Assembly: GCA_027576995.1 (NCBI GenBank)
Contig: JANBQC010000014.1
Span: 1-64,000 of the forward strand
Direction: 5' to 3'
From: Dimargaris cristalligena
Taxonomy: Eukaryota > Kickxellomycota > Dimargaritomycetes > Dimargaritales > Dimargaritaceae
Length of the DNA: 64,000 nucleotides
Shown here: positions 56,500 through 64,000 of the stretch, piece after piece
Layout: each line of letters opens with the position of its first letter
Numbering within the stretch: position 1 is the first letter of the stretch
Program-made: the position numbers and the translations under genes
The notes under the pieces: model-generated
Seen by the model: only the letters and a program-made list of their open reading frames with translations
Told to the model about the DNA's origin: nothing
The model's database searches: none

Positions 56500-59400
56500 T
56501 TCCCGGTGATATCTGCGAAGGAGCTCCAAAACCTGAACCTATGCAAGGGTAAAGTTGTTCAACTTGAATTGGCAAAATCTTCTTTATAACCCAGGGGTCT
56601 ATCTGAGACCATTGTTAAATGCTGTAGAGAGATTATGTTAGATGATATATGACTTCCTCTCATCAGTATTTGAAAATAGGATTCTCTTCAGGAATATTAA
56701 AGACACAGTTGGACGATTACAGCCAAGAAATTCTGGGCAGGTGAACTCAAGTAGTGGGGCAATGGGTTGATTCATCCAGTTATATACCAAAGGTCCGAAG
56801 GTTTAGGGTGGTTATAGAATGTACAATAGTGGAGGGAGAACATATAATGTGGGATCACAGGAAAAACAGTTTTGAAGGCCGAATATAATCAGTAGGAATA
56901 CTGCCTGGTCTTTAAATTGCTTACCAGGTGTGGAATCTTTATGTCCTTAGTAAAACATAACTTGAGTTCGGGTTGTATCTCCACTATCCAGTACAGCGGC
57001 TGGTCATCTGGATTACAGGGATACAGAGTGAGTGGCGGAAATCAGCAGTGTTATTTAAATAGTGTCTGAAAGGACATGCGTAGGGGTGTGGCTCATACTC
57101 TCACTATAGTGTATCAGGGTCCCTGTGACCTATACCATTGGAAGATTAGCAAGGCAAAGTCAGTGTAAACCACTATGGGGCAGAGACTAAAGGTACCTCC
57201 AAATGCCAACATACTGAGTCATATACCGACTTTTCTTCAGTGCAGACACAAAAATATCATATACAAAGACTTAAGCCCAATGGCATTGGCACTAACCCCA
57301 AGTTCTAATATCCCCTTATCAACTGAAACTCGGCCTCACTAGACCAAAAATATATATTTACAGTATTCTTCAATGGCTGAAAGCATTGAACTTCCCTTGG
57401 TATTACCTAGTAGACCAAGGTATCCTGTTAATAAGTAAGTGTATTACAACCTGTGCAATTATTGGGAGCAGGGTTTAGGCTAGTTTCATCAGGAATATTT
57501 AGGCATGCTACCCCAAACCCCCTACGTGCACCTATAGCCCATTCGAATGAAAGGAATCATTTAATATTGAATGACTGCTAACCTCACCACCACTATGGTC
57601 CCTAGACCCCATCTTAAGATTAGATTCTAAACTTGTTTTTGTAATCTCAATGGGTCTATGTTTTACTTTTTTATCAATTGAATAAGTATTTGACACAGGT
57701 CTCTGTTTTGGCCTACTTTAACACTGCCAACCTATGTGGCAGTGCCACCCCTATTCAGCACAGTCATCATTCAGCCAAAACGTGGGCCAAACAGGAATTT
57801 CAAGCTGCATCAACCATTTGCCAAGCCTGGGGCAATGCCTCATCAATCCTGCATAAACAGCACCTAAAGTTTTTGAATGCTCTAAGGGGCAGATAGCAAC
57901 TTTTGGCTGAAGCCCAGGCTTGGGTTAGACTAGGTGATCCTTTAAATTGGTCTACATACTAACATAAGGAATGTATCAATTTAATAATACCTCAAATGAG
58001 TTGCACTATCCAAATAAGCTGGCAAGGGTTGTCAAGAGCCCTATCTGCCTTATTTCAATAAATTGGCATGACATTACACATGTTTCCACCAGGCCATCTA
58101 ATACAAGAATACCTGGGCCAGCATCATAAATACATACACCCAGTCATCCAATTCTGGCAATTTCCCAGATAGTAGATTCTTAACTCAGAAATCTCACAAC
58201 CCAACTCTCAAGATAAACCCAATGACAGTGGTAACTGGAACCCATTATCAATTGATGAATACAAATAGTCTAGTCAACCTACACAAATTATGGACAGGAC
58301 TGTCACCTGGGTTAACTGCTCTTAGTCCATCAAGAGTCCCAAGGATAGGCTTCTGATGGTATGCAGGGCTTAGACTTAGCCAAGCAGGCTACCAATACCA
58401 GGTACAGGGCATAGTACTAACCAATAAAGGCTTAGGTGATGGGGTTATGCAAGGGACATGCAGTGGCACACTTACTAGTCAGTATAAGGGGGGTGAGTGT
58501 ATATAGAGTTTATTGGTATAAACTAGGGGATAATGATAAGCTGCCTAATCTAACTGGTCCCAAGGGCCCAGCTATATATATATGAGGATAGCTCCAGAGG
58601 GAGGTCCCAAGGGGAGGTACTACTAGACTATGGTATAGATAAATAGACCAACCAAATGGGCTTTATATCTGGAAGACTCTCATGGAAACTGGAAGAGTCA
58701 TTTGGATCAGCTGGTTGAGTGTTTTGTGCAAAGTGTTAGGGCCGGAAGGAGAGGGGTTATATAATAAATGATGATCCCATAGCACTGGGGGTGACTATGG
58801 GAGGGTTAATATGGCACTATAAGGCCTAATAAGGATGGATAATCATTAAGTCTGGATTAAGTCAGATTAGGAGGGCCAACACACCAATTATTTTACCAGG
58901 TAAATGGTTTACTTAACTTGACTAGGTTCAGCTGGGGGTTAGTTTGCATAGGTCCAGGTAACAAAAAAGGCCTCCTTAAAGGGGCACATAATATGGGTAG
59001 GGTGGAAGGCCGATTAGTGATTTTTCAGGGAAATAGAGCAGTTGCAATCAACGTCTCCATACCAACCAATAATATAGACATAAAGAGGCTTTGGTGGAAA
59101 TCCTACATAAAAATAAATGGACAATGAATTAATTAGCCATAACAGTCATAGTCACAGCAATTACTATCCAAGGAATAGTGACTATATATATATATATAAG
59201 AAGAAAATTGAGCATAGGATCTACCAGGAAATGAACAGAATGGTTCAAATGGAAGAGTATGATTCTTGCCCGAATGGCCCCAAGGGTATAGATATAAATA
59301 TAAATCATTTCATTGGGATAAATACTCCAATTATTTTATTTGCATTATTTTTCTCTATTTACATTGCAAAGCTATGCTAGCCATCTACCTGACCAGAAGT

Positions 59401-59800
59401 GATAGGACAGTCTGTGAGATAACAGTGGATGTTGGAAGATTCCCCAGACCAACAGCGACCAAGTTACTGTGGTATGAGTACCCGTGAACAGGCATTATAC
59501 CTGAGCCTTTGTGTTATGCAGGTATACCCACTGAGTTAGCCATGGGAAGGTGGAGGGCTTTGTAGGTCAATGATGTGTATGGCAAATATGAAGTCCTGGT
59601 GATGATGAGTTAGGGTTGTGCCCCACTCCCACTCCAGATGAGGTTAGTGGGAAAATCACTCAGATATAGTAACTGTGGAGCAATACCAGAGTACTCCTGG
59701 CAACTACTCTAGTCAAGGTTACTAATAGCTTATTGTCAGGTGATGGAGCATCTAAATACCTGACCTTATATAGTCAACCTAATTTACCCACAATGCACCG
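56500..59800. mobile_element. CpG-depleted block, probable decayed transposable element
   Basis: No genes. CpG is almost absent: I find none between 57783 and 58742 (960 bases) and roughly ten over 57601-59800, while GpC, TpG and CpA are plentiful and GC content is about 40%. Flanking DNA has normal CpG levels. This is the footprint of long-term deamination of methylated CpG, as expected for a silenced repeat. The longest frame (57678-57896, 72 residues) has no domain I recognise, and no terminal repeats were found by eye. Element class unknown; mobile origin is inference. Confidence 0.45.
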
Positions 59801-60205
59801 TAGAGCTAGATGGCACAGAATATATATTTATACTTTATTTGTTTCGCCATGTCATAATGCTTAAAAATCAGCTGGATAAAGGTATTACTGAAGTCTACCC
59901 AAGACAATAACAAGTAACCCAAAAGCGGGCCAACGACCTCCACCATTGCTTCCTACCTGGGCGAAAAATTGCGCCTGGATGCGGAAGCAAGAGAAGCTGG
60001 GGGTCCGTTGGAGAAGGATTTACGAGCCACCCAAACGGAATACTACAGAAGCAACCATGAATAATTTAGACTTAAACTCAAGGACACGTAGCCAGGCATG
60101 TGATTTTTAATCCAAGTGGAGAAATGAGAAACAGCGACCCCGGGAGTATCATTCATTAACCTAGCCTATATACTATAATAGGCACGGAAATATCCACCGA
60201 TACAC
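59801..60205. other. 3' flank of calmodulin-like gene
   Basis: 400 bases where CpG frequency returns to normal (e.g. around 59935-60000). No gene seen. Confidence 0.5.
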
Positions 60206-60940
60206 TCAGGCGGATTTGCCAAAGGCCTTGATAAATTCGTGCAGCTCGATTTTGCCGTCCTTGTTGTGGTCGGCCTCCCGCATCATTTCGGTGATTTCGA
60301 TGTCGGTTAAGTCTTCGCCGAGGGACTCCATGACGATTTGCAGTTCGTCGCGGGTGATGTAACCATCGCCGTCCAAATCAAAGGACTTGAAGGTCTTGGT
60401 CAGCCGCTCCTCCTGGCTCAGTTCGGGGTCGTTAGTGGCCAGTTGTTCGCCGGTGGTCATCATGACGACAAACTCCTCAAAGTCGACGCGGCCGTCACCG
60501 TCGGCGTCGGCCTGCCTGATGGTTTCCTGGAGGTCCTTCAGGTTTGGGCTTTGGCCGGCGGCCTTCAGGGCGGCGTCGAGTTCAGCGATGGAGATGGAAC
60601 CATCGTTGTCCTTGTCGAACAGGGTGAAGGTTTCCTTCAATTCAGCGAGCTTTTCCTTGGAGATGGAGTCGGTCTATGCATGGTGGAGGTGTTTGAGTTA
60701 TTCGTTATAAGAAGGAAGAGGGATGGGATGGAGCCGGACATGGCACAAGGGGGAACAGAGGGTGTGAGTGGATGAGTTGGGTGGGTATATGCAAGCGGGA
60801 CTTTTTTTAGCAGCCCAGGGAGTTGGTCGGCGTTAAGGGGTAATAGAAGACCCGGAGCAGAGTGAGGGAAATTAGGGGAATATTAATGCCAAGACTACCA
60901 TATTTGTACGTGATAATAAGATGGTTGGTGGACTTACCAT
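60206..60940 (-). CDS. Calmodulin-like EF-hand protein, 2 exons
   Basis: Predicted 156-residue cytosolic calcium sensor with four EF-hands. Exon 1 is only the ATG (60940-60938), followed by a 264-base GTAAGT...CATAG intron; exon 2 (60673-60206) starts TDSISKEKLAELKETFTLF. An intron directly after the start codon is common in calmodulin genes, which supports this model over an internal start. Loops: DKDNDGSISIAE 21-32, DADGDGRVDFEE 57-68, DLDGDGYITRDE 100-111 and DHNKDGKIELHE 136-147; all keep ligands at positions 1, 3, 5 and 12. The central linker (TTGEQLATNDPELSQEERL) is longer than in calmodulin and the sequence is clearly divergent. It could be a specialised calmodulin or a light-chain-like protein. 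The canonical calmodulin gene lies 1.7 kb away on the same strand. Confidence 0.9.
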
Positions 60941-61513
60941 GATGAAATACGAGGGATGGTAATACAAATGGAATATCAGTAGCAGCAAATAGATAAATGT
61001 CAATAGAATGAGGAGTATAGAAGAAGTATCTTATCTAAGTACAGATTAAAGTGGCGGAGGAGAGTAAAAGCGAATAGGATAATAAAACCTGGAGGGGGCA
61101 GGGGTTTGACCCGAATAAATAGGTAATAGGCTGTGTCTCAGATGGCTGGTGTCGCATCGCCCCGAGCCAAAGACGGGCTACCCAGCCTGCCTATACAATA
61201 TAGGATATTGGAGGAAGATTTCCAACCAGTTTGTTAGATATGTTGAGAGTTCTACCGAACCTTCTTTGCTTGCGACTCCTGCACCCGAGGAGAGAGAGAG
61301 AGAGGAGGAATAGAGCGTGAGCGTTACGGAATCGACGAAAGGAACCTTTCCCCTCGCCTTCCACTCACTGAGTAAGGAAGAAAATTCTGAGGAGAAGCTC
61401 CCTCCCCGTCAGGTTTCGGCCAATGGTTCCAGAAGAAGCTGCACATCCCCTTGAAGCCGTGGAAAGTAATTGAGCGAGGGATGGATTAACCTTATTCCCT
61501 CCCCACTTCACTC

Positions 61514-61544
<31 letters not shown>

Positions 61545-62630
61545 ACGGCAATACCATTCTCCGCTCTTTGTGAAAAGCTGCTTCGGATTTTCCCTCTCAC
61601 ATTTATTATACACTCGAACAGAGAGAGAGTCGTTGTCTGCCCCACACACCACACCACCCCCTTCCTGCCTATCCTCTCCACTGAAAACCAACATGTCCTC
61701 TCCCATTGGAGCTGCCGTCGTCATGGTGACCGTTCCATAGGCTGTCCGAATTGGTCGAGGGAGTCTGCAACATACCGCCACCCCAGGGCCAATAACCAAC
61801 GCCAGCTCCTTAATTGAAGAAGCAACCCACCACCCATCACCATCACCACCACATCAGCCGATAACTCCGCTACATAACCAGTGCATCAGGCTGACGCTGT
61901 TCTCTATCGGAAGGGGATCCAACCTCCCATCCGCTGACGCAAATAACCGCCCCCTCAAATAGCACAGTGTGTAGTCCCATCGCTATTTTGACCCTGGGGC
62001 AATATAACCAAGATCGGGGGTGGTAAGTACTATTGAAGATGCCATTTTTAGAGATAATTGAAATTGGGGAGAACATCAATCATGCATCCTGGCATGACCA
62101 TACATACACTGCCTCCTCCCCTTTCTATATAACCATGCATACACGAGTACCACCAGGTGTAGGAATCGAGGGAAACCAAGGCAATAGACGGAAGAGGGGA
62201 CAATGGGCTAGTTATTGGGCATTCAAGGGTGGATACGGTATGGCTGGTGGGTCCCATCACTAGTCCCAGATCAACGTCGGGGTATTTATGGCACAGTAGT
62301 GGATCTCACAGTATTTATATAAAGGCCCGTCACTAAAAGAGGTGCGGCTTCCCAAACGGGTGGGCTCAAAGTGGCCAAACACGCCAAGTATAAGTATCCC
62401 TAGAGCAAGCGTGGAGAGGTATAGTAAGTCCCCAGCAAGCTAGAGAAGGGGGTCCTAGGCGAGAAGTAGGAAAGGCCAAAGTAGCGGGAAGGAGGTGTGC
62501 TGATGTATATATATATAAGTACGTATATAATAGATAGGTAGGTTTATGGTGGGGGGAGGTATAACACGCCGCTAGTGTAAAGAGAAAAGGAACGGAGCCA
62601 GGCTGGGAGGGAGAGATACGAGGAACTCTT
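60941..62630. other. Intergenic between the two EF-hand genes
   Basis: Promoter of the calmodulin-like gene, then a pyrimidine-rich plus-strand stretch at 61490-61690 with a (CTA)9 tract. After it come an ATG at about 61692 and an open stretch to 61959, and a consensus donor GTAAGT at about 62022. This may be a spliced non-coding or small coding transcript; evidence is weak. The rest, including TATA-rich DNA near 62500, holds no visible gene. Confidence 0.4.
61514..61541. repeat. CTA trinucleotide microsatellite
   Basis: About nine uninterrupted CTA units in a pyrimidine-rich region. Confidence 0.95.
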
Positions 62631-63080
62631 CTACATGGAGGTCATCATTTTGACGAATTCCTCATAGTTGATTTGACCGTCGCCATCCACGTCGGCCTCC
62701 TTGATCATTTCGTCAACCTCACTCTCGGACAGCTTCTCGCCGAGACTGGTCATCACATGGCGCAGTTCCGCGGCGGAGATGAAGCCGTTGCCGTCCTTGT
62801 CGAAGACCTTGAAGGCCTCCCGGATTTCTTCTTCGGAGTCGGTGTCCTTCATTTTGCGGGCCATCATGGTCAGGAATTCGGCAAAGTCAATGGTTCCGTT
62901 GCCGTCGGCGTCCACTTCATTGACCATGTCCTGCAGTTCGGCCTCGGTGGGGTTCCGGCCCAGCGAGCGCATAACGGTGCCCAGCTCCTTGGTGGTGATG
63001 GTGCCATCGCCGTCCTTGTCAAATAGGGAGAAGGCTTCCTTGAACTCGTCAATCTGGGCTTCGGTCAGGTTATCGGCCAT
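62631..63080 (-). CDS. CMD1: Calmodulin
   Basis: Canonical calmodulin of 149 residues in a single exon from the ATG at 63080 ([20 protein letters not shown]); the open frame upstream of it is leader. It is the ubiquitous calcium sensor that activates calcineurin, CaM kinases and myosins. Four intact EF-hand loops: [12 protein letters not shown] 21-32, [12 protein letters not shown] 57-68, [12 protein letters not shown] 94-105 and [12 protein letters not shown] 130-141. The central helix ([16 protein letters not shown]) is standard, and the end is FVKMMTSM. Identity to animal calmodulin is very high, unlike budding-yeast calmodulin, whose fourth loop is defective. The lack of introns contrasts with the neighbouring calmodulin-like gene. 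Confidence 0.97.
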   Translation of the reverse strand: MADNLTEAQIDEFKEAFSLFDKDGDGTITTKELGTVMRSLGRNPTEAELQDMVNEVDADGNGTIDFAEFLTMMARKMKDTDSEEEIREAFKVFDKDGNGFISAAELRHVMTSLGEKLSESEVDEMIKEADVDGDGQINYEEFVKMMTSM

Positions 63081-64000
63081 GGTGAGTGAGTGAGCGGCTG
63101 GAAGAAAGTAAGTGGAGTGGAGTGGAGTAAATAAGGAAAGGCGGTGGCTAGTAACTAAAAGATAATAATAAGAAATATAAGCTGAAGGGGAGGGGGAAAT
63201 GCGTAGCAGAGAGAGACAAGAAATAGACTGACGCTGGGGGGGGGAGGATGGTGGAGGAGGAGAGAGGAGGCGGTGAGAGGCGAGGGGAGGGGGAAGCCAG
63301 AGCATGCAACCCAACCGTTGTTGGAAGTGAAGTGGGTAGGTGGGAAGCTGGAAAGGGGGTCAGGTGAAGGGAAATGAACTAATTACCGTCCTATAGAGCC
63401 CCTCCTCCTGCCCTATACGGACAACTTCGAAACGGGCACCCCTGCTAAGGTCGCCAAGGTGGTACGAGCCTGCCTAATACACAACACAGCTAACAACCGC
63501 CCGTATCGGCTGGAACAGCCCACTGTGGAGTTACCCCAACCGTCGCCATAGAAGCAACGGCCAACCCTGACGGCGGTCGATACCCTGCGATGATACGAGA
63601 CTACCCATGCCAATCCGTCGCCAAAATGATATAATAATCATAATCCCTATCATCCCACCTTCTACCATATCTGCTCATTCTCAGCTACTATGGAACTTTC
63701 TTCAGCTGCAAGGATCACCCCTCACCCTGTTCTATAATGAAGACGCTCGTCATCTGCCGGATAATCACAACCATGTATCAGGCTGACTCCAGCAGGGTGC
63801 TGCTGGTATTACCCGCCCCGATTTTCTGTATAGCCCTGCGCCCACTCCAAACGGCCTCCAGCCAGACTGTGTGATATTCTGGTCCAGATCAAGCAGCACT
63901 GTATTCTTGTCCTCCGACCACGGGCAGGTCCATGTGTTCCCTCCTCCTCTTCCTCTTTAGTCCCCAGTGTTTGTTCACGCCCACCCGCTGCCTCCACCCC
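63081..64000. other. Calmodulin upstream region and right edge
   Basis: Purine-rich on the plus strand at 63105-63300 (C/T-rich leader of calmodulin as transcribed). From 63378 onward there are short open segments in changing plus-strand frames (63378-63550, then about 63541-63630, then about 63840-63955) that read like decayed coding sequence, but no family is recognised. Confidence 0.4.

Noticed and set aside
57678..57896. 72-codon frame inside the CpG-poor block
   Set aside because: Too short and without a recognisable transposase, reverse transcriptase or gag signature; kept only as part of the presumed element relic.
63378..63400. NYRPI motif resembling LINE reverse transcriptase (NYRPIS)
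   Set aside because: Only five residues match and the following sequence shows no further reverse-transcriptase motif.
1..64000. CRISPR arrays, operons, ribosome binding sites
   Set aside because: The window is eukaryotic, with spliceosomal introns throughout; no regularly spaced direct repeats were seen.

Overview
This is a nuclear segment from a fungus. The markers are an ERMES subunit (MDM34), a chitin synthase activator with a CaaX tail (CHS4/SKT5), a fungal-style SREBP and short GTAAGT...TAG introns. Genes with an animal-like flavour (Gemin5, a POT1 with a shelterin-type C-terminus, CSN5, canonical calmodulin) point to an early-diverging, zygomycete-grade lineage rather than a yeast. 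That placement is inference, not proven. Coding DNA is GC-rich with C-ending codons; intergenic DNA is AT-rich.

Layout. 0.8-7.9 kb: TypA/BipA-like translational GTPase (-), an unrecognised gene (-) and a divergent KDM4-type JmjC demethylase (+). 9.1-20.4 kb: the ribosome-quality-control helicase SLH1 (+, 4 exons) converging on a full-length membrane-bound SREBP (-). 21.4-30.9 kb: Gemin5 (-, 3 exons) divergent from dynactin p150Glued (+, 2 exons). 32.0-36.5 kb: MDM34 (+, 2 exons) and a secreted basic proline-rich protein (+). 37.2-46.8 kb: CSN5 (-, 5 exons), a frameshifted F-box-like gene (-), POT1 (-, 4 exons) and ASH2/BRE2 (+, 4 exons). 47.5-54.5 kb: MCD4 (+, 2 exons) and CHS4/SKT5 (-). 54.5-60.2 kb: gene desert with a strongly CpG-depleted block at about 56.5-59.8 kb. 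60.2-63.1 kb: a calmodulin-like gene and calmodulin (both -).

The genes form no pathway cluster. They are housekeeping and regulatory functions: chromatin (KDM4, ASH2), telomere capping (POT1), translation and RNA quality control (TypA, SLH1, Gemin5), membrane and organelle biology (SREBP, MDM34, MCD4), cytoskeletal transport (p150Glued), protein turnover (CSN5, F-box relic), cell wall (CHS4) and calcium signalling (two EF-hand proteins). Most begin at an ATG downstream of the longest open frame. Exon joins were chosen by GT/AG, phase and family alignment from memory.

The observations I would follow first are: the CpG-free block, which looks like an old cytosine-methylated transposable element; a 59-base repeat shared by the left window edge and the flank of that block; a perfect sterol regulatory element beside an inverted CCAAT box upstream of the SREBP gene itself; and the secreted basic repeat protein, which I cannot match to any family.
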